64,000 bases of DNA from NCBI RefSeq assembly GCF_028554725.1, contig NC_071669.1, positions 46,088,501 to 46,152,500 of the forward strand. Reading direction: 5' to 3'. Below are positions 12,851 through 24,830 of the stretch, piece by piece. The notes under the pieces were generated by a model. It did no database searches. It was not told where the DNA came from and saw nothing but the letters and a program-made list of their open reading frames with translations. Position numbers and translations under genes: made by a program. Origin of the DNA: Zeugodacus cucurbitae (lineage: Eukaryota; Arthropoda; Insecta; Diptera; Tephritidae). How positions within the stretch are numbered: position 1 is the stretch's first letter; every line of letters starts with the position of its first letter.

Positions 12851-13250
12851 TTAGGTTAGTTTAAGAGGCTGATTCTCGCATAAGGAACATGAAGGATGCT
12901 ATTTGGATAGCTGAAAGTGTCAGTCCATTGTGAGGCCAAATTAAATCCTCCGAAAAAAGGGCTTTACTCCTTTATATCTTCTTCCACCCGCCTTGATCAT
13001 GCCACAAATTTGTTGAAGCAGCTATTTTCTATTCTTATGCATTCCTTTTGAAGATAATACTGCTGAGTTGTTTCAACCTCAAACTTGCGAAAGCTTGAAC
13101 ATTGGAGAAGAAAGTGACTAGATACAGCACTACATAGCTTGAACAATTTGTATCCAATATGATTGACTGCATGTATACCTATTGCACTATGTCCAGTAAG
13201 AACTTCTACCGGAATCTGGACTTTTCTAAAATACAGTTAAATCCCAGAAT
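12851..13250 (-). mobile_element. LINE family L2 (RNase H type), diverged 3' fragment
   Basis: Minus-strand reading gives VEVLTGHSAIGIHAV followed, after damage, by CSSFRKFEVETT. This matches the pattern TGH-x-x-(I/L)-G-x-H-A followed by a CxxC-like cluster and EEExET that closes the ORF2 of Jockey/I-like non-LTR elements carrying an RNase H domain. It resembles, but is clearly diverged from, the fragments at 17.5 and 28.0 kb. Cysteines of the cluster are partly lost. The fragment is inert and its boundaries are approximate. Confidence 0.5.
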
Positions 13251-14260
13251 AAATTACGATTATGGAACATTAGTTATTAGATTTCCTTTTTTTGTGGCGA
13301 CGTTGGAGTCCACATCCACTTGATCCTTCCACCTGAGTATCGGTCGTCCTTTTCATCGTCGGACGCAAGTGGGTCCGTGTCATATATTTTTCGCGCTGGA
13401 GAGTTTTCTTCCATTCGGGCGATATATCCCAGCCAGAGCACTATGTCTATATCGGCGAAGATCTCATACAGCTCGTCAATCCAACGAATCCGGTACTCAC
13501 CTATGCCCACGCGTTGTGGGCCATAAATCCTTCGGAGGACTTTTCTCGAACGCTCCTATGAGTGTTCATCTTTACTGGTCATCATCCATGCTTCCGCACC
13601 ATACATCGGGATGGGTATGATGAGGTTTTGCGAGAGAGTGCTCTGCTTTTCAATTGCGCACTTACCCCGTGATAGCACCTGTTAGCAAGAGTGATCCTCC
13701 AATTGATTTCGTGGCTGACGTCGTTGTTTGAGGTTATGCTGGAACCTAGATTCGTATTTTACTATCTTGATGTTGTAATTGTCAACCGAGAAGTGGGTTC
13801 CTATTGCTGAGATCCTTTGCATGATGACGGGAGGTACTTCGTTTTGCTCTCGTTCACTACTAGACCCATTTGCTCCGCTTCTTTTCCCAGGCGTACGCTT
13901 TTCGCAGCGCTGAGGCGGACCTTGGCTGCAACAAGGTAGTGGTTCGAACACTGGAAGTATGCTTTCCGTCTATTACAACATGTTTATAGTGTTCTTTGAT
14001 GAGGAGACAGCCAGGTAGCCTCATGAATTTTTCGATGCTGAAATCTGGTGCTACTTACTACCATGTTTCGAGCCGCGGCGAAGTCGAGCAGTCTCAAATT
14101 GTTATCGGTAGTTAGATCGTGAAGGCTGTATCTTCCGATTATCGCACCAAATATGCTCACCTTGCCCACCCTGGCAATGAAGTCGATAAGCACGATTTTG
14201 ATATCGTGGCGGGGGCAGCGCTCGTATGACCCTGAGTTCAACACGGATTGGTTACTGCAT
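13251..14260 (-). mobile_element. LINE family L1a fragment B: endonuclease joined to C-terminal part, RT deleted
   Basis: The 5' part (about 13990-14250, minus strand) is an AP-endonuclease-like segment: YERCPRHDIKIVLIDFIARV, then SLHD, LRLLDFAAARNMVVSSTRFQ and HRKIHEATWLSP. In the family the block reads GDFNARVG; here it is degraded to LIDFIARVG, so the catalytic region is damaged. A short HVVIDG and NHYLVAAKVRL piece follows, and the sequence then jumps directly to the post-RT segment GLVVNESKTKY. The RT domain is thus missing. The C-terminal part (13277-13510) reads GEYRIRWIDELYEIFADIDI. Retaining an endonuclease next to the tail but losing the RT is not simple 5' truncation; it needs an internal deletion or template jump. 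Confidence 0.75.
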
Positions 14261-17200
14261 CTCGCTCAGGGTTGCTCACGTTGCCAAGGGGGCTCAACGT
14301 GGACGCAGGAGTAGAAATAAAGTATGATACGCTACCACATCCCAATTACACCCCTATCTGTAAATATAGTTTATCACAAAACACTTACAAATATTTGGAA
14401 ATAAATTAGTTTTCTTCAAAAAAAATATTTAAACATCCATTCTAGTAGTTGTAGGGTCATCTATTTAACTAGTAGCATAATAAGCCCTCAAATACAGAAG
14501 TACTCAACTCAAGGAAATCGTTAAAATATTGTAACCATGAAGAGTAAAGGATATTTTCAAATGCTCATTTATTTCTTACAATTAACAATATTTTCCTTAT
14601 GCTATACATTATTATTACTTTAAAGTTTCCCACGATCACTCAGCTACAACTTACGCTCTAAATATCTAACAAAAGTTGTGAAGCATAACGAAAAACCAAC
14701 CAACAACTCCATCTCTAACACCTACGACTAACAGCTTAATTTTACTTAGAAATATTAACGCAGCTACTACCATCCACCGCATTTTTCTTGCCATTTAAAA
14801 AACGCATACGCAAGCAGGCATAACTTCCAACTAAACGCTTTCTAAAAATGCAAGCACTCACTCTTAGGTATATACGTGGATATGTTTGTATTTATATAGC
14901 GAATGTCAGTGGGAAAATGCTTTATACCGTTTGCGACGTACAGATACATATACACACAAATGTACGTCGACACCTCCAAACGCACACATGTATGTAATTT
15001 TAAAGAAATGTATATACATGTGTACGCTTTTCCAATTTTTCTCACACACGAATTCAGCAAACGAAGCGTTAGCTCGACATCTCGGCCACCTTGTAGCAAA
15101 CACACAACGGCAATTAACAATTTTATTTCTATTACCATAACTTGGCAACGGTTGCTGGTAAGTGCCGCTGCTAATGCCATTGCTACCGCCGCTACTGCGC
15201 CACAGCTCTGTTTGGTGAGCGCGTAACGCCTTCATTACACCTTGTTGCAGTTGTTCCGCTGTAATTTTATGACTTTTCTCGGAACAAAATCGTACAAAAC
15301 GGCTACAGCGCGCCAACAAAAGGAAGTTACAGCAACAACAACAAAAACAATTAAAAATTGATATTGCACATTAGTGTTGCCTTAAATACCAACTGCTTGC
15401 CTGTCAAGCGCCTTGTCTGCCTTCCCACTTGTTGCAAGTGAAAATGTGCCGGAGTCGAAGAGTCGCCGTAATTATGTAAGCGTTACTCGCATGGAAATCA
15501 TTTTAACTGCTTACGCGCCGAAACAACAACAACAACAGCAAGAATATTAGGCTGGTTAGATGTTGTACAACAATCACCCCAGCATTGCAACACTTTATCA
15601 AATAAGCAACAGCTACTAACGGCAGCAGCAGCAGCAGCAATAATGGCAAACGGCAACAAGGAACTCTGCATCAATGTATGTATGTATGTGTGTTTGTGTT
15701 TAGCGCTGTTGACGTTTGATCTCAGGTTGAAGGTGCTAATGGCTGGTGCTTTTTTGGCATCCAAATAGCTGCTTGTCGACTGTTGAGTGGCAGACGCGAC
15801 GACTTGAGTGTGCAGCGCAACTGCTTAGCTGCCAGCAATGCCACTGATAATTAGCTACACTTGGTATCCAGATTTAAATATGTTTACATATACATATATG
15901 TATTTACATATATATATATAAGTACATATGCAGTAACCGTCTTGGAGCTTCGATTTCGTTGTCTCCCATAACAAGTTTTCATATGTATGAAAAGCTGCTA
16001 GACTCTTTGACATCTTAAATTCTTCGCAAGTTTAACTTAAAACAACCAACATTAGACCTGACTTATATAATATACGTTCTATGGGGTGACTTCATTTGAA
16101 TTAGAGACAGAGAGGCTTGAGCTCAGCAAACAAGAAGAAGAAAATGTAACAGTCTCTCAGAAGTATATTTAGGGTTCTTACTATCAAATGTGAGATATTA
16201 AAAAGATATTAAAAATAGTGAAATATCCTAAGGGAATTCGGGAATCATAAAAATTCACCGAATAGCGTCCTAGTAATACAGCTTTTTAATTCCAGCCTTA
16301 TTAAATATAAAAACTTTTTATAATGATTGTATATTCAAATCAATATATATTCAACTGAAAAGCGAAAATTAACGTATGTTTAAGAGCTTAGCTGAAAAGC
16401 AAATGCGTATGTGCAGTAACCCCCTTGCCACCGTGTCAGCCCATTGGAAAATTAGGATCCCATTCCCAGAAGGCGTATTAGATGCCGCAGCAAGTGTTTT
16501 GTGGTTTAAACAATTAATTTCTAATTCTCAATGCAATTTAATTGCAATTAACGCATGCAATTTCATGGGCAAACTGAAAAAACTGACCGCAACAACAAGA
16601 ACAAGTGTTATAAATATATACACAAACATACATACATACATATATACAAATGCATATGCCTTGACCAGCTGACAGAATTTGTTGCTGCCAGCGCAATTTA
16701 ATTTACCAACAACAATAGCAATAATAGCAACAACAAAACCAAGTGTATGTGAGGTGTCGCCAGCGCTGACCTTTTGCGTGTTTTACAAGCATGTGCAACA
16801 CACCCGGTCACCAATACTTGCAACCTACTTGCCACACCTCGCCTCTCGCTGTGACAAGCGATTTACCTGTAGGTGCATGCACTGGTGCAAAAAGCGTGTC
16901 AGCGAGGTTCGGCTACTTATAATTGCAAATCGCTTTGGCGAAATGTCTGCAAGTGGCGTGACACTGTCACCCGCACGCTCGCCGCCGTCTATAAAAATGG
17001 GAATAAATTTCCAAAATAATATTAACATTAAAATATTTTTAAGTATATTTATATTTTATTCGAAAACTTAATTAAGTGGCTTAAAGTATTTGAATTATTA
17101 TTTTAATGCGCCGTCGCTTCTGGGCCAAATTCAGTTAATTTACATAAATACATACATGCACTTACGTAGCGGATATGTAAGCACGGTCTGACAATTGCAA

Positions 17201-17497
17201 ACCTTTGCAAAGTTATATGTTTTATTGTTATTATAGTATATTGTACGTAGTAGTTCGCTGTTGTATTTCCAGTTGAAAAATAAAATAAATAAAGAATTAA
17301 ATATGTGATAAACAATAAACAAGCATTTTTATGAAAACAACATGTAAAGTGGTAAAAGTGGAACGGTGCGAAACGGCCCATCGAGTACAAATTCCAACAC
17401 GTCGCACAGTGGAGTGTGTAGTGTGAAATATTGTTAATATTACTATGCATTAATTGTATATACAAATTACTATTTTTAATTTAAGTAAGGATATAAA
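14261..17497. other. Unique DNA with GC-richer patches and triplet repeats
   Basis: No gene recognised. The 15000-15880 stretch is GC-richer and has open frames on both strands (14903-15226 plus, 14906-15319 minus) that shadow each other. A GCA repeat lies at about 15621-15638 and a GTAT run at about 15676-15690. TATA-like TCTATAAAAAT occurs at about 16988, without other promoter signs. Frames of 98 and 130 codons at 16376 and 16679 show no motif. Confidence 0.35.
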
Positions 17498-18350
17498 TTA
17501 ATTTAAGTAAGGATGCAAAAAGCCTTGAATTCCCATAGAAGACGTAGTCTCTTCATATTCTAGTTCTTGGCAGCTTCTACAATATCCATTATATGGTATG
17601 CCCGGTCTGCTGACGTACCTTCCAATCAGACAGTGACCTGTTAACGACCCTTCTAGTGTTTTTATGCCATTGCTTTTAAATTTCAATAGTCGGTATGTGC
17701 GGCTCTTAGTTGAGCAACTCAGAGATTGTTTCTATCGAGACTCAGCTTTATCTATAATATATTTATTGATTCAATATCTTCATGTTGCCATATATATTCA
17801 CGCTTTCTCTGACTCTAATTTTAAGGTGATGCCCAGTTTGTTGTAATTAATCTGCTTCACAGTTTCCCGGAATGTCACGATGTCCTGGAACCCATTGCAG
17901 GTTTATAGTAAATTATGATGTTAGTGCCACCAATAGCTCATGACATTATTACACTATCTTCGATGCCATACTGTGATGAATTCCCGATGGGAAGATATGG
18001 CGTGATCCGGTAGCCAGAAGGCAATTTCTGTGCCTAATTTTCCTGAAAAGACACCGCTCTCCACTCTTAATGTTTGAATCCGTCTATGCAGATATTTAAC
18101 ACTACATCTTTGTCCACATCGGTCGTATTCCACATCTCTCTATAGCGGTAGGCAATGTTAAGGTCTGGATTTAGATTCGCTTCTAACGGATTACGAAAGT
18201 CTGTGTTATTGGGTAGAAACGGGAACTTATTGAGTTTACTCAGTCTAAGAGCCGATTTCGAGGTCTGCTGCCTATGTACACTTGGTGCTCTTTTTAAACT
18301 TTAATGAGTACTTCCTTTCTATTATTGGCATCAGACCAATATACCGTATG
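17498..18350 (-). mobile_element. LINE family L2 (RNase H type) 3' fragment, copy 1
   Basis: The minus strand encodes the end of a Jockey/I-like ORF2. LTGHCLIGRYVSRPGIPYNG is followed by CRSCQELEYEETTS, a C-x2-C plus acidic cluster typical of the C-terminus. Upstream, beyond several stops, are damaged RNase H pieces: the GFQDIVTFRETV region (family pattern GHRDIPGNCEADELA) at about 17860-17890, and FSGKLGTEIAFRLP at about 18010-18060. The RNase H domain would degrade the RNA of the RNA:DNA hybrid during target-primed reverse transcription. No RT palm is present; the copy is 5'-truncated and dead. Much of it aligns directly, in the same orientation, with 28.04-28.44 kb. Confidence 0.7.
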
Positions 18351-20756
18351 TTTAATGAAGTAAGATACACCATTCGTTTTGTCAAATCAACTAGAATTTA
18401 TTTTTAATAAATAAGTCACAAACCATACAGTGTAAATAGAAAAAAACATAGACAACTAAATATTAAAGCTATCAGATAAAAAAGTGTCGACTCAATTCAC
18501 AGAAATCAACCACTGTGTTTCCGTAGACTTTATAAGCCGCTTATAGGCTTCGTTTGCTAGCAATGACGGGGTTTTAGGTTTAAAAATATTTTAATTTTTA
18601 TTTCTATACGTTTATTGTAGCCATTTATGGAATTCGTCGTGTCTAGTAAAACGCCAAGGTGGTTTGATAAAAAATGAGCAAAACCAGCGGTAAAAGTGTT
18701 TACGATATGGCAGAGTGCGGGTGTTTAAGATGCAACTAATAGACAAACTACATAGTTTAGTGGCTTTTTCAACAATGTAATTTATGTTTTGCATTCTGTG
18801 GCGATAAATGCATAACTGAGTTTTTGTTTTCTGCACGATTTTGTTAATTTTATTATTATGCCAATTGCACAAAGTTTTGCCGTTTTTTTTAATGCAGATG
18901 GTTGCAAGCGAGTTTTGCATTTAATTCGCGGATTATCACACTTCCGTGTTGTCTGCGAGTTTTTAATTAATTTATGACACGAAATTTTTTTGTAACGAAA
19001 GGGTTATGTGTTTGGTAGCATATGTAATGAGTGAAGAGTACATACATTTTTATCTGCGAAATTTCATGGTCTACTTAATTTATTTGAAAACAAATGTTAC
19101 GCAATAATTTTGAAAATGTTTCCCAAGCGCCCATTGCATCACCCTTTATATATGTATATTAATTCTAGTTACACTACTAAACCTAATAAATAACTAATGC
19201 AGTATAAATAATTGCAATTAATAACTGTAAACAAAACAAGCATTTTAAGCGCTACACGCACTGGCTTAAAAGTAGGCCGCGAGTTGAGCGCGCAGGTGGC
19301 TTCGGATAAGCTGTGAGATAGACATTCTTCATAACCTCAACAATGCAATGAGAAATGCATACACAGACACTCATGGAAATCTACCGCAACGCTGGTGAAA
19401 TTGCAATTGTATTTAACAACATGTTTGCTGCCGGTTTTTTCACATTCCTCCCCTCCCCTCTAAATATATCTTTCTCTGATATCACTTCGAAACACAACTA
19501 ACTCATTATGCCATAAATTGTTGGCGCAAATATTTTATTTATTTAATACATGCATGCTCTACACTATTTTTAGCACAAATTAGTGTAAGCATTCACTTAG
19601 CCAACAAACAATTCGCAGACGAGAGTAACAACAACAACACCGCCACTTTTGCGCAGCCCCTCCAAACATCAGCTTTAATGTGGGTGCGCTGACGCCTCGT
19701 GAAGGTTGTTCAAGCGTTGTTGGTGGTTGTTGTTGTTCTTGTAAACATTTCTGCATGTATGAGAGTAGCACTTCGTAAGTAAGTCGTGTAGCATTGCCAT
19801 TAAGCCAAATATGAAGACAACAATTCTGTTATTATTAATACAAATTCAGTTGTGGCCTCTGTTTGTTGCTGATACTGTTGTTGTTCCAACGTTTGTTTTC
19901 ATTCAAAACGAAATTATTTTGCTTGTAAACAAGCTCAGTTTATTGAATTTTAATGCAAATTTTTATATTTTTGCTGCGCCAACACTTCCTCTTCACAAAT
20001 CAGCGGGTGGGTGATAAATGCCAAGTACTTATATAAATACATATGTATACATATGTGCACAGACATATTTTTATATACATATATTTGAAGTTGTTAATAT
20101 CAATTGCATATTTTACCTGCATTTGTTGGCATGTATATAGTCATATATCATGCAATTAAATGCTCTTGATGGCAAGAGTAGAGAGGTTAGAAATATTTCT
20201 GCTGAAAAATTATTACGGATGTTAAATTAACTTTTGTCATACCCACTATAATATACAACATTTATGTTTACCTATATACATATGTACATATTAGGTGCAT
20301 ATCTAACTTAATTAAGTAATGAATCAGCAAAACCATTAATCAGAAAGCAGGTAAAGTTATTAGTTAGTTTATTAGTATAAAACAATCACTTTTATGAATA
20401 GTTAACAGCGGTTTGTTTTGAGATTTCATTCTAAATTCTTTTTAAAATAATAGATTTAAGCTATACGAAATATCTTACCAATTCTAAACAGACAGGAAGG
20501 AAATGTCGGCATGAGAAGCTTGATTTACCAAAACAATGTTAACCGATATTCTACCGCCATTTTGATAGCAGTAAATAATTTAAAAAACAATTTTCTTATG
20601 ATAGATAGATAGATTACATATAAAATACTTATATTTCTGTTTTCGAGCAGCTGATCCCCATTTTGTAATATTTAATATTCGTTCTCGTCCTATGCAGCTT
20701 CAGAGTTCGTGAAGGACGCGGCGGAAACTCGACAGATCTCGACTTAAGTGGTATTG
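18351..20756. other. AT-rich spacer
   Basis: No gene recognised. A small perfect hairpin (TATAAG-CCG-CTTATA) lies near 18530-18545. A CAACAACAACACC tract near 19630 and a GTTGTTGTT tract near 19725 are simple repeats. CATATGTATACATATG-type dipteran filler is common near 20040-20100. Confidence 0.35.
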
Positions 20757-22240
20757 AAATCTTCTTCTTGACTGGCGTAGACACCGCTTACGCGTTTATA
20801 GCCGAGTCCACAGCAACGCGCCACGCTTCTCTCCTTTTGGCAGTTTGGCGCCAATTGGTAATACCAAGTGAAGACAGGTCCTTCCATCGGAGTGAAGGTC
20901 TACCTTTTCGTCGGTTTCCACCAGCGGGTACTGCATCAAACCCTGCTCGAGTGTTTTCGTCTGTTCGGACAACATGACCTAGGCAGCGTAGCCGCTGCTT
21001 TTTTATTCGCTTATACGTCGAGTAACACATACAGCGCATCATTCCATCTTCATCGGTATTCCCTGTTGCCAATGGTTAAGGACCATAAATCTTCCGCAAA
21101 ACCTTTCTCTCGAAAACTCCTAGTGACGTCTCAACAGATGTTGGCATCGTCCACACTTCTGCACCATAAAGCACGCCAATGATGAGGGACTTGTAGAGTT
21201 TGATTTTGGTTTGTCGAGAGAGGACTTTACTTTTCAATTGCCTACTCAGTCCAAACTAGCACCTGTTGGCAAGAGTGATTCTGCGTTGGATTTCGAGACT
21301 GACATTGTTGGTGTTGTTAACGCTGGTTCCTAGGTAGACGAACCTATCTACGACTTCAAAGTTATGACTTTCAACAGTGACGTGGAGCCAAGGCAAGGAA
21401 GGAGATATTTCGTCTTGTTCGCATTTACCACCAGACCCATAATCTTCGCTTCCTTATCCTGTCTGGAAAAAGCAGAACTAACGGCGCGGGTGTTGTTTCC
21501 AATGATATCGATATCATCGGCGTATGCCAGCAGCTGTACACTCTTATAGAAGATTCTACCTTCTCTATTTAGCTCTGCGGCTCGTACTATTTTTTCCAGC
21601 ATCAAGTTAAAAAAGTCACACAATAGTGAGTCACCTTGTCTGAAACCTCGTTCGGTATCGAACGGCTCGGAGAGTCCATCAAAATCCTGACGGAGGTTTT
21701 GGTGTTGCTCAACGTCAGTTTACATAGACGTATTAGTTTTGCGGGGATTCGAAATTCAGACGTCGTGGCATAGAGGCAACTCCTTTTTGTGCTGTCGAAG
21801 GCAGCTTTAAAGTCGACAAAGAGATGGTGTGTGTCGATCCTATTTTCACGGGTCTTCTCCAAAATTTGGCGCATGGTGAATATCTGGTCCGTTGTTGATT
21901 TTCCAGATCTAAAGCCACACTGATAAGGTCAAATCAGTTTGTTGACGGTGGTCTTTAGTCTTTCACACAGTACGCTCGATAGAACCTTATAAGCGATGTT
22001 AAGGAGGAGGCTTATCCCACGGTAATTGGCGCAGATTGTGGGGTCTCCCTTTTTGTGGATTGGGCAGAGTACATATTCCGCAAAGATGCTGACGCATGCA
22101 CCCTATCAGCTCTTCGCCGCCGCATTTGAATAGCTCGGTCGGCAATCCATCGGCACCCGCCGCCTTGTTGTTCTTCAAGCGGATAATTGCTATTCTAATT
22201 TCTTCATTGAAATGCTGGATAGTATTTTTAGTACCGGATC
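20757..22240 (-). mobile_element. LINE family L1a fragment C: longest copy, RT fingers to 3' end
   Basis: This is the most complete RT region of the family here. On the minus strand, in order: RIAIIRLKNNKAAGADGLPT (about 22150-22200, RT domain entry); gapped pieces of ICTLPNPQKG and YRGISLL-like sequence; RQILEKTRENRIDTHHLFVD followed by FKAAFDS (21.78-21.87 kb); SEPFDTERGFRQGDS; LLAYADDIDIIGNNTRAVSS (about 21505-21540, catalytic YADD intact); MGLVVNANKTKYLL; and after several frameshifts RCLGHVVRTDENTRAGFDAV with GRPSLRWKDLSSLGITNWRQ. The 3' end has the CGCCAGTCAAGAAGAAG tail shared with fragment A. Multiple stops and indels inactivate it. The 5' part, including the endonuclease, is absent, as expected for incomplete reverse transcription. 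Confidence 0.88.
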
Positions 22241-24336
22241 TTACAGATATCTGTAAGCGATTTTAAGATACATAAAATATAATATATAGAAAAGTTAGAA
22301 AGACTAACGGAAAGCAAAATCTAAAATTACATTTTATACATATCCATTGTACGGGTTATAAACACTTTTGTATGAATGGACAAAATACATATTCATTTTT
22401 CGAATAAATATATTTTGCGTTGAATATGTATAGATATCTAGACGTCGAAATATTATTTTGATGCCAATTTGTCGAACCTTAGTTCTACATTTATAGTATA
22501 AAATAATATGTCTTCCTGCCCAATACGCTTCCGCCGCAGGGAATCATTTGCTGCTTCCGCTTCAATTCCTTTGAACTTAACTCAATTCTAATGGGTTCCA
22601 CAAATATTTAATGCTTTTTTACTGCTGTTTTCAATTAACAACATATTACAATGTAATTCTCAACAGTCCGTCAACGGCACAACCAAACACACACAGTGCT
22701 CGCGCGAATGTGCCCCAAGACAGCGTGTAAGAGCGTGTCATAAAGCAGGTGTGGAAAATTGTTTTTAAACGCTCCCATTTGGTAATTTTACGATGCGGAC
22801 CAACAAAACAAATGGGCATGCGCGGCCAACAAACCGGCAGACGGATGATAGAATGGCGGATAAGTAGCTGTCCGCAGATAACTAAGCGCATAACAAACAC
22901 AATTCTTATGTTAAATAGTCAGAAGAGACCGTATAAAATGAGCTCGAGGAGCCGCACACACATAAATCATCAAATTGTTAGGAAGCCTCATTATGGGCCA
23001 TTATTAACGCCAGCGATATTTAACAACAACAACAAATTACCGATAACCAAAGAGCGCCAGTAGTGGCACTAAAGTGAGCGAAGCCAGAAGAAGCCGCGAC
23101 AACTACGATGGTGACAAGAGTTCTCGAGGTATTCCCAACAACTACAACAATAAGGAGAATGTATCTTATGTTGGGGAATAAATGACGTTTTGCTTAATTT
23201 TTTATTGCTTTTAGGAATTTCGAATTTCGGCTATGAAAATGTACCGAAGCGAAATTTATGAATGCGAATTAGATGTTCAAATGTAGATACCTCAAATAAA
23301 AATACCGAAAACACCGTAAGAACAGCTGCCAACTGACATTATAATGAGGACAGCAACAAAAAGTAGCGCATGGCTTATTGTGGTGGCACCTTTAGTTTGT
23401 TGCATGAGCACAAACGCCAACTAATATTATATGTATGCATGTCTGTATATATCTACTATATTCTTTTTGTAGTTAGCCTTACTTCGCGTTTTCGAGTGCA
23501 TTTCCTTGGAAGTGAAAATTAATATTTTTTCGTTTATTATGCACGAATATTTTTCATTTCTCTAATTCCTCATTTTCTCCAGGTTTTTTATTGAATTTTG
23601 TGATTAAGAGATCGCTGACGTTGATAGTGATGGTGTGACTATGAACAGATGTATAACCATGTGTATGTTTGTTTGTGCATATCACGCGAGTATTGTATCG
23701 CCGCCTTAGTAGGCGGGTCTTGTCCGTGACTACTGTTAGGAAATAAATAGAATAATTTGGTTGCTCACGTATACATACATACTTAAATAAAGTTTATACA
23801 TTTAAATGACTCGTTTGTGTCGGCGTCTAAAGAGTGGTAATGATGATAGCTGAATGATGTGTTGATGATGACGATCTGAAAATTAATTAACAAAATAAAC
23901 GAAATGAAAGGAGGCGGAGTTGTCGGTGAGTGTGGCTGATAATAGAGAAACCGCGTATATGTACACTATATGTACAGGTGAAAGAGGTGAGTGAGCGCAA
24001 AAGTCAAATGTGGCTGGCCGCATATAAAATGCGAGTTCATCAACACCAATTGATGCAATCTAACAAGTAATAAAATTATTTTTATTAATTTTCTTGAAAT
24101 TTGAGAATTTATAATCGTACGTGGAATTAAGGTTCAGCTGAATTTGGATAAGATATTTTAAGAGTACGTATGTACGTCCATATGCATGCAATGAAAGTAA
24201 TATTTCATTTGCATAACTTGTACTATATTTGTTAATATGTTTGGGATTAAATATGTATATTCAGGACATTATAAAGGATTTCAGAAGTTATATGCACATA
24301 TATGTATAATAATTATTAAATATTTACAATATAATC
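22241..24336. other. Unique DNA, no gene recognised
   Basis: The 22500-23100 section is GC-richer, with frames on both strands that mirror each other. A TATAAAA sits near 24023-24029 in CGCATATAAAATGCGAG, followed about 25 bases later by TCATCAACACC. That is core-promoter-like spacing, but no start codon, exon or donor follows, so it is not called as a promoter. Confidence 0.35.
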
Positions 24337-24683
24337 TGCTTTTTCACGACTGGATGAGGAAGCGAAACGAATGGGTGTGGTGGTGAGTGAGGACAAGACG
24401 AAATATCTCTTGTCCCCAAATAAAAAGCAAGTGCCTTCGCGTCTTAGCTCCCACGTTATTGTTGACAGTCATAATTTTAAATTGGAAGATAATTTCGTAT
24501 ACAATAATGTTTGTCTCAAAATGTTGAAGACGGGGAAGGGGAAGACCTCCACTCCGTTGGAAAGACCAAGTGAACAGTGACCTGGCTGCACTTGAAATTT
24601 TCAAATGGCGCCAAGTTGCAAAACGGAGAATGGCGCGCTCTGGTGGATTCGACTATAATCCCCTAAGCGGTTCCTACGACAAA
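24337..24683 (+). mobile_element. LINE family L1a fragment D: short copy with internal deletion
   Basis: The plus strand opens with FSRLD/KEA-like sequence and MGVVVSEDKTKYLLSPNKK, which follows the YADD block in the family. It continues with SRLSSHVIVDSHNFKLEDNF and NNVCLK, then jumps to the extreme C-terminal segment (GRPPLRW-like, SDLAALEIFKWRQVAKRR) and the 3' end CCTAAGCGGTTCCTACG. About 150 codons of the C-terminal region are missing at the junction near 24523. Neither RT nor endonuclease is encoded. A pogo-like MITE begins 7 bases after its tail. Confidence 0.75.
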
Positions 24684-24689
24684 TATATA

Positions 24690-24830
24690 CAGTGGAACTT
24701 CTCTAACTCGAATCCCCATAATCCACAAAAACTTCAAATTTGTATGAAATTTGACTAATATTGCCAATTTAAGAATTCAAGTTACGGAGAACTTCGAGTT
24801 ATAGAAGTTCGAGTTATGAAAGTTCCACTG
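24690..24830. mobile_element. 141-bp pogo/Tigger-like MITE
   Basis: Terminal inverted repeats begin CAGTGGAACTT and share TAACTCGAA: the left end reads CAGTGGAACTTCTCTAACTC and the right end, reverse-complemented, CAGTGGAACTTTCATAACTC. A TA dinucleotide flanks each end (24688-24689 and 24831-24832), as expected for Tc1/mariner/pogo transposition. CAGTNNAACC-type ends with TAACTCGAA are characteristic of pogo/Tigger elements. The right half carries further TAACTCGAA or TTCGAGTTA iterations. It has no coding capacity and would depend on a transposase supplied elsewhere. Confidence 0.8.

Noticed and set aside
20768..21549. Plus-strand frames of 60-104 codons
   Set aside because: Antisense shadows of LINE fragment C.
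24020..24060. Cuticle-gene-like TATA plus TCATCA start
   Set aside because: No start codon with a short signal-peptide exon and donor follows.
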